A DNA stretch of 64,000 bases from Mobilitalea sibirica (GCF_015999265.1 NZ_JAEAGR010000005.1:62001-126000); one strand, 5' to 3'; numbered from the stretch's first letter, positions 8,492-18,664 are shown. Program-made: numbers and translations. The notes: generated from the letters alone by a model not told the origin.

Positions 8492-11400
8492 ATGCATAGA
8501 TTGAAGAAAAGATTTAAGATTATTTTAGCAACTGTCATATCTACATCTACTGTTGTATGTGGCACAATATGGGGTATTAATGAATTCAGGCAGCAGGAAG
8601 TAAATGCGGCTGAACAAAAAATAGAGACGGTTAACTTAAGGGTTATCGGAACAACTGACCTACACGGACAGCTTAACAGCAAGGATTATGAACAGGGTAT
8701 TGATTATAACAATGGTGGTCTGGCAAGAGTATTTGATTTAATTACAAAAACCAGGGAAGAGTTACCGAAAGAGAATACTATAACTCTGGATAATGGTGAT
8801 GTGTTATTTGATTATACCACAGAGTACATTTTTTCAGAGAATCAGGATGCGATTCAACCAATCTATCAGGCTATGGCTATGATTGGATATGATGCAATTA
8901 CTCTTGGAAATCATGAGTTTGATTACGGTTATGAGTATTTACTGAGACAGTTAAACGGGTCAGGTATGCGAGATATTACCGTGGTTTCCAATGTGGTTGA
9001 TTCAAAAACTGGGAAACATCCTTTTTTGGAAAATATGATTATAACACGAAAATTAAAAACATCCTTAGGAAATGAGGTGGAAGTAAAGGTAGGAATCATT
9101 GGCCAAACCATTCCAACTCTAACCTCAAAGACCCATAGCTATGCAGGGATTCTCAAGACCGAGGATATGGTTCTTAACGCACAAGCACAAGCGATAAAGC
9201 TTAAAGAAATGGGAGCGGATATCATTATCTGCCTTTCTCATACCGGTATTGGACCTGAAAATCCGGAACTAAACTTTAAGAATGTGGCCTATGCACTAAC
9301 AAAAATTCCGGAAGTTGATATTGTTGTAGCAGGGCATGAGCACAATCTTTTTCCTACAACAGATATGACTTCACCTTATTATCAGCTACCTAATGTCGAT
9401 AGGAAAACCTATCTGATGAATGGAAAGAACGTTATTATGGCCGGTGACCGTGGAGAAGCAATCGGAGTTGTAGATCTCACACTGAGGGTAAGAAAAGATG
9501 AAGTCTCTATTATGGATCGTAAGTCGGAAATTCGTATGGTATCTGAGAAAAAAACAGTTGAAAATAAGACAATAGCTTCTCTGTATGGATCTTGGGATGA
9601 ACGTTTGTTAAATTATTCAACGGATATCATTGGAGAGTTGGAAAAGAATGTAGTGATACAAAATTATTATGGGTTACTGGGTGATAATTTTGCAATTCAA
9701 TTACTAAATGATTCTAAAATCCATTATGCTTTGAAATATGCTAACACAACAGGAAAACAATATAAAGACTATCCGATTGTGGCAGCTTCAAATTATGCGA
9801 GTTATGGGTTGAATTCCATTGACGACTTTGTTAATATTCGAGATCAGATAACTGAGTCAGATTTAAAAGCAATTCAACCATATAATAATTATCTTTATGT
9901 TTATTCCATTACAGGGAAACAATTAAAGGAATGGCTGGAATGGTCAGCCAGTGCTTATGAATCCGGGTATCATAGTTCGGATTGGACCAATGAGACCATG
10001 AAAGAGCTTATGAGAGAGGAAGGAATAAAATCACTTATCCGTGAAGAATGGATGGAGGATTGGAGTAGTTTCTTTATATTTGACGGTATAGATTATGTGA
10101 TAAATCCGGATGCACCTCCCCGTTATGATATCTCCGGTAATTTAATCAGTGACAACAGACGTATTAAGAGTGTTACCTATAATGGCAAAGAGGTTACAGA
10201 CACGATGAAACTTCTGCTGGTTACCAATAAGATAACGAAACCTCAGGATGCTAACAGAGGAATAGAAACTCAAGCTGTTTTAAAAGGATTTACACGGAGC
10301 CAGTCAGTTTTAAGTAAATATATTAAAGAATTAACCATCAGCGGTAATATCATTCCTCAAGTAGACTATAACTGGAGGGTAAGTCTTCCCGCAGAGAATA
10401 AGTTTTTAATAAGAGCACCTTATTATGCCAATGAGTTGATACAGGAAACATCATGGTACAGGAAATATCTGAAGGAAGCTGATCAATACCGTTATTATGT
10501 TGCATCCTATCCCAAAGAGAATGGGGATACCACCGGACCACATATTATTGTAGCCCCTTTGACAACCAGCGCAACAGCCAATTCTTTTGAGGTTTCGGTC
10601 CATGTAACAGATAAATCAGAATTAAAAATGGTACGATATCTCAAGGGTGATTATAATATATCTTATAACGGGTGGTCGGTAGCGAATAAAGTTACAGCCA
10701 ATACATTTACGGTATGGGAGAACGGTTTATATTCTATCTATGCAGAAGATATCCATGGTAATAAAACAATTAAAAAACTAACGATTGATAATTTTAACGA
10801 GAATATGATGAGAAAACCGACGGTTGAAACTTATACGAATCGTAAGTCAAGTATAAGAGGTATCGCAGAACCTAATTCTACGATTGTATTCGAAGCTTAT
10901 ACCGGAGTTTATGAAAGTAAAGTATATGGCAGCGGTAATTTCTCCTATTCACTACCGGCACAACCTTCCGGTACCGAAGTAATTGTTTATGTAAAAGATG
11001 AGAAGAATGGACTGGAAAGTGAACACATCAGAGTCCCTGTAAAACGAACCGGACCCAACCAACCAAGTATAAATCCGTTTCATAATAATGATGGCTTTAT
11101 TAGCGGTGAGACAAAAGATGGGGATGCAACGGTAATTGCGATCATTGATGATACCGTATATGTATCGAAAGATGGTGGCAAGGAACTCTATGAAAAGAAT
11201 ACTGAGATCTATGATAGAAGCTTAAATATTGTAGAAACTTATTCCGAAGTTTTTGATGGTGGCTATTATATGTTGCTATTACCTCCACAGGAAGCAGGAA
11301 AGAAAATAACTGTTTATAGCCTGGATCATATTGGAAGAAATAGTAGAATAAATACAACAACCGTAAGTGAAGCAGCTCCGAATGCACCGGTTGTTTATGA

Positions 11401-12523
11401 GGTAAGTAATATTGAGAAATCCCTTAGTGGTTATATACCGGGTGCCGCGAAAAAGGCATATGATATAACACTTGAGATTGGAGAAAAGACTTATAACACT
11501 CAGACAGATAAAGAGGGTAAATTTACTTTCCTTTTTACGGATCAGTTATATAGCGGGCAGATATTGAAGGTGACAGCAAGGGATACGAAGAATGGAATAA
11601 TTCGTAAGAGCCACGTAACAGAGGTGATCGTTAATGATATTGAAAACTATGTAAGGAATGAAACTACAATCCTTACGATTAACAGAGTATCAAATAAGTC
11701 TATCTTTATAACCGGAACTTATGAAGATAGGGGTATGGTTTATCTTGCAATAGCAAGAGGTGAAGGTATGAGCCTTAAAAACTCTCTGTTGAGTGTTGAA
11801 ACAGATTCCTTTGCCAAATTTCGGTATCCGCTTGAGACGAACTTAGAGGCTGGAACCAAGATATATGCAATGGTCAGATTCTCAGATGGTAGAATACTGA
11901 TAGCCAACAAAACAGAGGTAATCGCAGGCAGGCCGGAGACACCTGTTCTTTTACAGGAAGTAAGAAATACAGATAAACTGGTTCAGGTTGCAGCTTTTAA
12001 AGATTGTGAAGTTACTCTTACCATTGGAGCAAAAGAGTACGTAACCGATCAATACCATTACGATTCAACGACAGATCAGTATATCTATTCCTTTACAACG
12101 GATCGAGATGTATCAGGGACTAAGGTTTCGGTTACAGCTACGAATTTAAGCGGAACCAGTGATGCCCTTACATCAGCTGTCGTAAAGGCGGCTCCGGATG
12201 CGCCCAAGGTCAATCCGATTAAGGAAGGGGATACCACCATCACCGGGAAGATAGAATTATTAGATTATATTTCTGAGGATGAACAAGATACCGGGGATGA
12301 GAAATTACCGAAAAGCCTAACCAATGCTCCTTCTAAGGTTTTAAATACCCGGACGAGAATATTCGTTACAATTGGCAAGAAAAACTATGAAGGAACCATT
12401 ACCAATAAGGGTAATTTTACGATTGAGATACCTAAGTTAAAAGCAGATACTGCGGTTAAGGTATGGGGAATGAATAAAGCAGGCAGAGGACCTTTAATCA
12501 AGGTGATTACCGGTTCCAATTAG
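8492..12523 (+). CDS. Secreted 5'-nucleotidase / 2',3'-cyclic phosphodiesterase with Ig-like repeat tail
   Basis: A 1343-residue exported enzyme. A basic N-terminus and hydrophobic segment (about residues 5-30) followed by VNAAEQ suggest a Sec signal peptide. The metallophosphoesterase domain (about 47-350) has GTTDLHGQL, LDNGDVLFD, TLGNHEFDYGYEYL, SHTGIG and VVAGHEHN as metal and catalytic motifs. A 5'-nucleotidase C-terminal substrate domain follows to about residue 640. The remaining roughly 650 residues are repeated beta-rich modules with recurring SGETKDGDATV-, ITGTYEDRG- and ITGKIELL-type strands, like bacterial Ig/Big modules. No LPXTG motif, S-layer homology domain or C-terminal membrane segment is visible, so attachment is unexplained. 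It probably releases phosphate and nucleosides from extracellular nucleotides. Confidence 0.9.
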   Translation: MHRLKKRFKIILATVISTSTVVCGTIWGINEFRQQEVNAAEQKIETVNLRVIGTTDLHGQLNSKDYEQGIDYNNGGLARVFDLITKTREELPKENTITLDNGDVLFDYTTEYIFSENQDAIQPIYQAMAMIGYDAITLGNHEFDYGYEYLLRQLNGSGMRDITVVSNVVDSKTGKHPFLENMIITRKLKTSLGNEVEVKVGIIGQTIPTLTSKTHSYAGILKTEDMVLNAQAQAIKLKEMGADIIICLSHTGIGPENPELNFKNVAYALTKIPEVDIVVAGHEHNLFPTTDMTSPYYQLPNVDRKTYLMNGKNVIMAGDRGEAIGVVDLTLRVRKDEVSIMDRKSEIRMVSEKKTVENKTIASLYGSWDERLLNYSTDIIGELEKNVVIQNYYGLLGDNFAIQLLNDSKIHYALKYANTTGKQYKDYPIVAASNYASYGLNSIDDFVNIRDQITESDLKAIQPYNNYLYVYSITGKQLKEWLEWSASAYESGYHSSDWTNETMKELMREEGIKSLIREEWMEDWSSFFIFDGIDYVINPDAPPRYDISGNLISDNRRIKSVTYNGKEVTDTMKLLLVTNKITKPQDANRGIETQAVLKGFTRSQSVLSKYIKELTISGNIIPQVDYNWRVSLPAENKFLIRAPYYANELIQETSWYRKYLKEADQYRYYVASYPKENGDTTGPHIIVAPLTTSATANSFEVSVHVTDKSELKMVRYLKGDYNISYNGWSVANKVTANTFTVWENGLYSIYAEDIHGNKTIKKLTIDNFNENMMRKPTVETYTNRKSSIRGIAEPNSTIVFEAYTGVYESKVYGSGNFSYSLPAQPSGTEVIVYVKDEKNGLESEHIRVPVKRTGPNQPSINPFHNNDGFISGETKDGDATVIAIIDDTVYVSKDGGKELYEKNTEIYDRSLNIVETYSEVFDGGYYMLLLPPQEAGKKITVYSLDHIGRNSRINTTTVSEAAPNAPVVYEVSNIEKSLSGYIPGAAKKAYDITLEIGEKTYNTQTDKEGKFTFLFTDQLYSGQILKVTARDTKNGIIRKSHVTEVIVNDIENYVRNETTILTINRVSNKSIFITGTYEDRGMVYLAIARGEGMSLKNSLLSVETDSFAKFRYPLETNLEAGTKIYAMVRFSDGRILIANKTEVIAGRPETPVLLQEVRNTDKLVQVAAFKDCEVTLTIGAKEYVTDQYHYDSTTDQYIYSFTTDRDVSGTKVSVTATNLSGTSDALTSAVVKAAPDAPKVNPIKEGDTTITGKIELLDYISEDEQDTGDEKLPKSLTNAPSKVLNTRTRIFVTIGKKNYEGTITNKGNFTIEIPKLKADTAVKVWGMNKAGRGPLIKVITGSN

Positions 12524-12586
12524 CACAAGGTATCATTCGTTTTACCGGGAAACGGTGTAGTAATAATAAGGTTAATATGATATGAT

Positions 12587-12660
12587 AAGACTGTACTATC
12601 AGGAGGACATAGATCTACCATGAAACGGTAGGGATATATTCAGATGGTACAGTCTTTTTA
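12587..12660 (+). terminator. Terminator after the nucleotidase gene
   Basis: A 14-bp stem (12587-12600 with 12643-12656, one G-T) encloses a small hairpin CTACC/GGTAG (12615-12631) and is followed by T residues. Confidence 0.8.
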
Positions 12661-12810
12661 CGTGAAAGGTAAGTTGACTTACTAGCAAAAGATTTTATAT
12701 AGTAGAAAATTTGTATATATTAATGAGATGAAATAATGAGATAAATTAATGATTGGATCTTGGGTTATATTAATACAAAAAAGAAAAAACTGAAATTACA
12801 GGAGGGTACT

Positions 12811-13308
12811 ATGGAGATTTGGGACATTTATGATGATTGTTTTATGAAAACAGGAAGAACCCATGAAAGAGGAAAGCCTTTGGCTAAAGGTGATTATCAT
12901 CTGGTAGTACATATCTATCCGATTAACAAAAAGGGTGAAATCCTAATCCAAAAAAGGGCGGAAACGATCAGCTGGAAACCCGGTATCTGGGCAGCTACTG
13001 GAGGTTCTGCTATTGCCGGAGAGGATGCCTGGACCGCATGTCAAAGAGAACTGTTAGAAGAGCTAGGGATTAAAGCTACGAAAGAAAATTCTACTCTGGC
13101 ATTCATGTATAAACGATTAGATCATTTTTCTACCGTGTGGCTGGTTAAAACAGATATTGAGATAAAAGATCTGAAACTGCAGAAATCCGAAGTGGCCGAT
13201 GCAAAATGGGTTACGCAAAAACAACTAAGAAAGATGATAGCAGATGGGGTCTTTTTTGAATATTCCTATCTTGATTTTCTGTTTAAGCTCATAAAATTGG
13301 AAAAATAG
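12811..13308 (+). CDS. Nudix hydrolase
   Basis: A 165-residue Nudix protein. The complete Nudix box is present: G-x5-E-x7-REx2EExGI reading from GGSAIAGED through RELLEELGI (about residues 69-92). The family cleaves nucleoside diphosphates linked to another moiety; the sequence resembles YfcD/isopentenyl-diphosphate-isomerase-type Nudix proteins, but the substrate cannot be read. I start the gene at ATG 12811, which has ACAGGAGGG nine bases upstream; an upstream in-frame TTG at 12760 has no ribosome site. It stands alone between two intergenic gaps. Confidence 0.92.
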   Translation: MEIWDIYDDCFMKTGRTHERGKPLAKGDYHLVVHIYPINKKGEILIQKRAETISWKPGIWAATGGSAIAGEDAWTACQRELLEELGIKATKENSTLAFMYKRLDHFSTVWLVKTDIEIKDLKLQKSEVADAKWVTQKQLRKMIADGVFFEYSYLDFLFKLIKLEK

Positions 13309-13490
13309 GAACCATAAGTACGCACTTATCGTCTAATTCTTAACTAGATAAAAGTTTACAGAACGTATACGACAAACAGATATAAAACAATACCGGTTTT
13401 TAAAGCTAATATTCTATTGCTTAAAAGACATAAGGAATGTTTAAAAAGTGGTAGGTAAGTTCTTAAATGATTTGTTAAGGGAGGGTTTTT

Positions 13491-14534
13491 ATGAATATGA
13501 AAATGAAAAGATCAATCAAACTACTGACTATTGTTGTTGTATTGATTATGACGATGAGTGCCTGTGGTGCAAAATCAGACAGCAGTGAGTATAAATACAG
13601 CGAGAATGAGAGTACCGAATATGACTCATCCGCGACAGAACCTCAGGAAGCCAAGGGTGAAATGGCGGATGATGAATACTATGATTACGCTATGGACGGT
13701 AATGAGGCAGGCCTCACCAGCACCTCAGTTTTTACAACCGGTAATTCCGGTGCTATGTCTATGGAGAAGATTATCCGTCGTGTGAATATGGATGTGGAAA
13801 CCCAGGAGTTTGATACCTTAGTGAATACTATTGATGAGGAGATTAATAGACTCGGTGGCTATGTAGAAAGCTCAAACCTAAGTGGAAAAAGATATTATAG
13901 CAGAAACGTTTCCCGAAGGGGGCATATTGTTGCAAGGATTCCCAAAAACAGATTGGATGAATTCGTTGATATCGTATATGATAATGCTAATGTTGTAAAT
14001 AAGGCAGTAGATACAGAAAATGTAACGCTTGAATATGTAGATGCCCAAAGCCGAAAAAAGGCTCTTGAGATTGAGCAGGAAAGACTATTTGCACTACTAG
14101 AAAAGACAGATACCTTAGACAAGATAATCACATTGGAAAGCAGACTTAGTTCTATCCGTTATGAATTGCAAAATTATGAAACCCAGCTTAGAACAATTGA
14201 TAATAAGGTGGATTATAGTACGGTGACGATGTCAATCGAAGAAGTAGAACGGATGACACCGGTGGAAGAAGAGAAGCTCACGGTATGGAAGAGAATCGGA
14301 ACCGGTTTTCGTGAAACAACTTATAATATAAGTGAAGGATTTCAAAACTTCTTCGTATGGTTTGTTGTAAACTTGCCTTATCTTATCATTTGGGCAATTA
14401 TAATAACTGTAATTATTCTCATAGGAAGAAGGATTTATAAAAAGACTATGAAAGAATATCATCCACAGGTCAAACAAGACAGAGATGGGAATTCAGACAA
14501 TAACAAGGAAGATAGGATAGATGAAAACAAGTAA
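13491..14534 (+). CDS. DUF4349 lipoprotein with C-terminal membrane segment
   Basis: A 347-residue membrane-anchored protein of unknown function. The N-terminus is a lipoprotein signal ending in the lipobox MSAC near Cys26, followed by a Ser/Glu/Asp-rich linker. The DUF4349 domain (about 90-270) has the usual LGGYVESSNLSG and ARIPKNRLDEFVD motifs and a coiled-coil stretch around 180-235. A hydrophobic segment (about 290-315, VVNLPYLIIWAIIITVIIL) precedes a charged cytoplasmic tail. This layout, lipid anchor plus C-terminal helix, matches the family. GGGAGGG lies eight bases before the ATG. A decayed gene follows immediately. Confidence 0.9.
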   Translation: MNMKMKRSIKLLTIVVVLIMTMSACGAKSDSSEYKYSENESTEYDSSATEPQEAKGEMADDEYYDYAMDGNEAGLTSTSVFTTGNSGAMSMEKIIRRVNMDVETQEFDTLVNTIDEEINRLGGYVESSNLSGKRYYSRNVSRRGHIVARIPKNRLDEFVDIVYDNANVVNKAVDTENVTLEYVDAQSRKKALEIEQERLFALLEKTDTLDKIITLESRLSSIRYELQNYETQLRTIDNKVDYSTVTMSIEEVERMTPVEEEKLTVWKRIGTGFRETTYNISEGFQNFFVWFVVNLPYLIIWAIIITVIILIGRRIYKKTMKEYHPQVKQDRDGNSDNNKEDRIDENK

Positions 14535-14555
14535 ATAGTGATGGATTGAATAAAA

Positions 14556-15004
14556 ATGAAACAAAATAAGATATTTCTATTAATTATCCCTGTTGTGACT
14601 ATTCTAATTTTTACGGTTTTTTATCAAACCCAGAGATAAGATATTTAAAGTCTTAAATATTAGTAGAAGTGATCAGATTATAATGTATCAATTTATTGAA
14701 GGTACTGGTTTTGATGAGAAAACTGCTACTAAGAAACAGCGGGATACTATTTGTAGTTTTATAGAAAAACTAACTCCATCTCAGAAAATAGACGCTAATA
14801 TAAAATATGGTGGCTATTATGCATCTTAACAATAATATAATGACTAGCTTTAAGATAGAGAAGATATCGGATGAGAATGTTTTTGTTACCATTAGCAAAC
14901 AAACAGCAGATGGAAAATTTATTTCAAATTATTACTATACAGCAAATATAATGTTTGCTGAAAACATACCGGAAGTAATTATGGTCAAATACAACTTGAT
15001 ATGA
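14556..15004 (+). pseudogene. Frameshifted remnant of a small membrane-anchored protein gene
   Basis: Three consecutive reading frames together look like one gene of about 145 codons. The first (14556-14639) starts MKQNKIFLLIIPVV, a signal or membrane segment, and stops. The next frame continues from about 14638 with KIFKVLNISRSDQIIMYQ and stops near 14829. The third (14807-15004) continues with TSFKIEKISDENVFVTISK and ends VKYNLI. Each transition needs a one-base shift in the same direction. I do not recognise the family. It could also be two short genes, but the continuity of composition and lack of ribosome sites favour decay. Confidence 0.55.
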
Positions 15005-15020
15005 AATCACCTTGATTTAA

Positions 15021-15055
15021 GGGCGCTGTTGGAATAATGACAGCGTCCTCTTCGA
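15021..15055 (+). terminator. Probable terminator upstream of adhE
   Basis: Stem GGGCGCTGT (15021-15029) pairs with ACAGCGTCC (15040-15048), followed by a T/C-rich stretch. The T run is imperfect. Confidence 0.6.
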
Positions 15056-15155
15056 TTTTGTGATTCTTTAATATTATATAATAAAACAGCCATAGCTTGT
15101 AAATAATAAATAAGAAAAAGACATAAAAATTTACAGTAATAGATAGGAGAGTTTT

Positions 15156-17756
15156 ATGGCTGAGCATAATAATGTAACCAATGATGTCCCGAATGCGATA
15201 GAACAACTGGTTGAAAAGGCTAAGATTGCCTTAAAAGACATGATAAAGTTAAATCAGGAAAAAGTAGATCATATTGTAAAAGAAATGGCACTTGCCGGTT
15301 TGGCGAATCATATGTCACTTGCAAAAATGGCAGTGGAAGAAACAAAACGCGGTGTATATGAAGATAAAATTATAAAAAATCTATTTGCAACCGAATATAT
15401 CTACCATAGTATCAAATATCAAAAAACGGTTGGTATCATCGATGAAAACGAAGAAGAGGATTATTTTGATATTGCTGAGCCGGTAGGTATCATTGCCGGT
15501 ATCACACCGGTTACGAATCCGACTGCAACTACATTATTTAAATGTATTATATCAATTAAGACCAGGAATCCGATTATTTTTGCTTTCCACCCCAGTTCTC
15601 AAAACTGCAGTGTAGAATCCGCCAGGATTGTTCGTGATGCTGCTATAGCTGCCGGAGCCCCAAAAGATTGTATTCAATGGATTGAGGAACCTTCAATTGA
15701 TGCTACCCAGGCTTTAATGAATAACGATGGCATCTCATTAATTCTGGCAACCGGTGGATCTTCTATGGTGAAAGCAGCCTATAGTGCAGGAAAACCGGCA
15801 CTCGGGGTAGGACCGGGTAATGTACCCTGTTATATTGAAAAGACGGCAGATATAAAACGTTCCGTAACGGACTTGATATTGTCGAAAACCTTTGATAACG
15901 GTATGATTTGTGCTTCAGAACAAGCAGTAATCATAGATCAGGATATATACGAGGAAACGGTTAACTATATGACTATGCTAGGTTGTTATTTTGTCAATGG
16001 TGAAGAAAAGAAAAAGCTTGAAAAGTTAGCCATTGATGAAAAGAAATGTGCCATGAATCCTCAGATTGTAGGACAATCTGCTATGACAATAGCAAAATTA
16101 GCCGGAATTGAAGTCCCGGAAGGTACGAAGATCTTAGTTGCAAATGTGGAAGGAGTGGGTGACCGATATCCATTATCCAGAGAAAAGCTTTGTCCAATTC
16201 TGGCATGCTATAAGGTGGCTAATTCAGAGGAAGGGATCAAAAGAGCTGTGGAGATGGTTAACTTCGGTGGTTCAGGACACTCCGCAGTCATTCACTCGAA
16301 TGATGAAGCAGTCATCAATTGCTTTGCTGAACAAGTAAATACAGGGCGGATCATTGTTAACCAACCCTCGAGTCATGGAGCAATCGGTGATCTTTATAAT
16401 ACGAATATGCCATCACTAACTCTTGGCTGTGGTTCCTTTGGTAGAAACAGTACAACGGCAAATGTTACAGCAGTAAATTTAATTAATAAAAAGCGTGTAG
16501 CAAGAAGAAGGTATAATATGCAATGGTTTAAGATCCCTGAGAAAATATATTTTCAACCCGGTTCCGTACAGTATTTAGCTAAGATGCCTCATATTTCAAG
16601 AGCTTTCATTATTACGGACGAAGTTATGGTGAAGCTTGGTTATGTTGAAAAAGTGTTATATCATTTAAGAAAACGGAGCACTGGAGAATATGTTCATTCG
16701 GAGCTTTTCGACAGAGTACAGCCGGATCCTACTGTAGATACAGTCCTGGATGGGTTTCGGGTAGCTCAGTCATTTCAACCGGATGTGATTATCGCTTTAG
16801 GTGGCGGTTCCGTCATCGATGCAGCCAAAGCCATATGGTTGTTTTATGAACATCCGGAAACCGATTTTGAGGATCTTCGAATGAAGTTTATGGATATCCG
16901 TAAACGAGTTTTTAAATATCCACCCCTTGGTAATAAAGCAAAATTAGTTGCTATACCGACCACCTCGGGAACCGGGTCAGAGGTTACCTCTTTTACCGTA
17001 ATTACCGACCCGGCGAAAGATACAAAATATCCGCTTGCTGATTATGAACTTACTCCGGATGTTGCCATCATAGATCCGGAATTTGTTCAATCAGTACCTG
17101 CGAATGTAACGGCTGATACCGGAATCGATATTCTAACCCATGCAATCGAAGCTTATGTTTCTGTAATGGCATCCGACTATACGGATGCGCTGGCCATGAA
17201 AGCGATACAATTGGTTTTTGAATATTTACCGATTGTATATCGTAACGGTAATGATCAGATCGCCAGAGAAAAGATGCATAATGCCTCCTGTATCGCAGGT
17301 ATGGCATTCACAAATGCATTTTTGGGAATCAATCATAGTCTGGCTCATAAACTTGGGGGTGAATTTCATATTCCTCACGGTAGAGCGAATGCGATTATGC
17401 TTCCACACGTTATCCGTTATAACGCGTCGATACCGGCTAAATTTACTGCTTTTCCAAAATATGAACATTATATAGCGGATGAAAAGTATGCAGAAATTGC
17501 AAAATATCTTAGACTACCCTGTAGTACCACCGAGGAAGGTATTACAAGCTTAATATCAAAATTAATTGATCTGATGAAGCAACTGGACATGCCCCTTTCC
17601 ATAAAGGATTGTGGTATAGCTAAGGAACGGTTTATGCAATCGATTGATATGTTAGCAGATAGGGCCTTTGAAGATCAATGTACGACTGCGAACCCTAGAA
17701 TGCCGCTGGTATCGGAATTAAAAGATCTATATATCAAAGCGTATCATGGGGTTTAG
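15156..17756 (+). CDS. adhE: Bifunctional acetaldehyde-CoA / alcohol dehydrogenase
   Basis: An 866-residue fusion that reduces acetyl-CoA to acetaldehyde and then to ethanol, regenerating NAD+ in fermentation. The N-terminal aldehyde dehydrogenase (about 1-440) has GVGPGNVPCYIE for cofactor binding and the catalytic Cys252 in NGMICASEQ. After a linker, the iron-dependent alcohol dehydrogenase (about 450-866) shows ALGGGSVIDAAKA, PTTSGTGSEVT and metal ligands in HSLAHKLGGEFHIPHGRANA. Full length fits AdhE. AdhE assembles into helical spirosomes in relatives. The ribosome site TAGGAGAG precedes the ATG, and the gene is monocistronic between two hairpins. I saw no convincing Rex operator upstream. 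Confidence 0.97.
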   Translation: MAEHNNVTNDVPNAIEQLVEKAKIALKDMIKLNQEKVDHIVKEMALAGLANHMSLAKMAVEETKRGVYEDKIIKNLFATEYIYHSIKYQKTVGIIDENEEEDYFDIAEPVGIIAGITPVTNPTATTLFKCIISIKTRNPIIFAFHPSSQNCSVESARIVRDAAIAAGAPKDCIQWIEEPSIDATQALMNNDGISLILATGGSSMVKAAYSAGKPALGVGPGNVPCYIEKTADIKRSVTDLILSKTFDNGMICASEQAVIIDQDIYEETVNYMTMLGCYFVNGEEKKKLEKLAIDEKKCAMNPQIVGQSAMTIAKLAGIEVPEGTKILVANVEGVGDRYPLSREKLCPILACYKVANSEEGIKRAVEMVNFGGSGHSAVIHSNDEAVINCFAEQVNTGRIIVNQPSSHGAIGDLYNTNMPSLTLGCGSFGRNSTTANVTAVNLINKKRVARRRYNMQWFKIPEKIYFQPGSVQYLAKMPHISRAFIITDEVMVKLGYVEKVLYHLRKRSTGEYVHSELFDRVQPDPTVDTVLDGFRVAQSFQPDVIIALGGGSVIDAAKAIWLFYEHPETDFEDLRMKFMDIRKRVFKYPPLGNKAKLVAIPTTSGTGSEVTSFTVITDPAKDTKYPLADYELTPDVAIIDPEFVQSVPANVTADTGIDILTHAIEAYVSVMASDYTDALAMKAIQLVFEYLPIVYRNGNDQIAREKMHNASCIAGMAFTNAFLGINHSLAHKLGGEFHIPHGRANAIMLPHVIRYNASIPAKFTAFPKYEHYIADEKYAEIAKYLRLPCSTTEEGITSLISKLIDLMKQLDMPLSIKDCGIAKERFMQSIDMLADRAFEDQCTTANPRMPLVSELKDLYIKAYHGV

Positions 17757-17843
17757 AAAACTTCACGGTATTCATAAGAATTTATTAGTTGACTAGTTAC
17801 CAATAAATTAGGCAGTCTCATAATTGAAAATGGTTCATGATGA

Positions 17844-17885
17844 AACAGGACATAGGTTCCCTAAGGGAGCCTATGTCCTGTTTTG
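17844..17885 (+). terminator. Terminator of adhE
   Basis: An 18-bp stem (17844-17861 with 17865-17882, one G-T) with a three-base loop, running into T residues. The stretch 17886-18066 contains no gene that I can support. Confidence 0.9.
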
Positions 17886-18066
17886 CTTTAGCTACCTCTT
17901 TTATTGAACTGAGTGAACCGGCCTCCTTGTCGGTATAATCTCGATAAAGATATCGCCTGTGGGATAATCATAATATAGTATAAAGCATTGCTTTACATCA
18001 TTTATAGATAAGAACCAAGTCGATTCCTCGGCGCTCAAATAAATGGAAATATATGTAAAACAATGA

Positions 18067-18098
18067 TATAATAAACCTAACTTAGCGTATTGCGCTAA
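18067..18098 (+). promoter_or_regulatory. -10 element with palindromic operator-like site
   Basis: A perfect TATAAT (18067-18072) with only a weak -35 match is followed by the palindrome TTAGCG-tattg-CGCTAA (18082-18098). The palindrome overlaps the expected transcription start, a classical repressor position. The cognate regulator is unknown. Confidence 0.5.
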
Positions 18099-18127
18099 AC
18101 TAAATAAAGGTAGGAGTATGAATTTAT

Positions 18128-18664
18128 ATGAAACGAAGACGGCTCATTATTGGACTGATGATTCTTATGTGTCTATCCTTCACCGCCGGATATTCACATG
18201 TAGATTATACGAAAGAAATCTATGCTACACAAACCGAAAAAGACGACAGAGAAAAGACACATGTCGGTTTCTATATCCGGTATTTACAAACCATGAAGAA
18301 AGATATACTTCAGATAATTCATTCTCTCTTGTCCATTATAGATAAATCAGATATAGCAATAGCAACACATACGCAGGAGGAAAGCTTACATATGCCTTCA
18401 ATGATATCTCCGATGGAGGCTTTGGATAGGATAAAGGAAATCCATGCAACTAATTTTATAAAGGTATGGGAGAATGAAACCCGATACTATTATAAACTAT
18501 CGGAGGCAGAGTATTATCTTGTAAACGAAGATTATATCGAAGAAGATAATTACTATCTAATTCATTTATATGAATTCGTATTGGACGATGAGGTTACCGG
18601 AATTGGACATACCGTGACTTACGGTTGGTTTAAAGTAAACTGTTTTACTGGTGAGATCATATAA
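18128..18664 (+). CDS. Small exported protein of unknown function
   Basis: A 178-residue protein that I do not recognise. It starts MKRRRLIIGLMILMCL, a clear signal peptide or membrane anchor of about 20 residues. The mature part is mixed helix and strand, and its C-terminal third is rich in Tyr (TRYYYKLSEAEYYLV, NYYLIHLYEFVLDD), ending in a possible beta-sheet GIGHTVTYGWFKVN. It looks like a PepSY- or DUF-type secreted domain, without certainty. An in-frame-shifted ATG at 18118 is too near the AGGTAGGAG site; 18128 fits better. The gene is isolated, with a palindromic site in its promoter. Confidence 0.75.
   Translation: MKRRRLIIGLMILMCLSFTAGYSHVDYTKEIYATQTEKDDREKTHVGFYIRYLQTMKKDILQIIHSLLSIIDKSDIAIATHTQEESLHMPSMISPMEALDRIKEIHATNFIKVWENETRYYYKLSEAEYYLVNEDYIEEDNYYLIHLYEFVLDDEVTGIGHTVTYGWFKVNCFTGEII

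Noticed and set aside
15050-15155. Rex operator before adhE
   Set aside because: TTGTGA occurs once, but the second half-site is missing.
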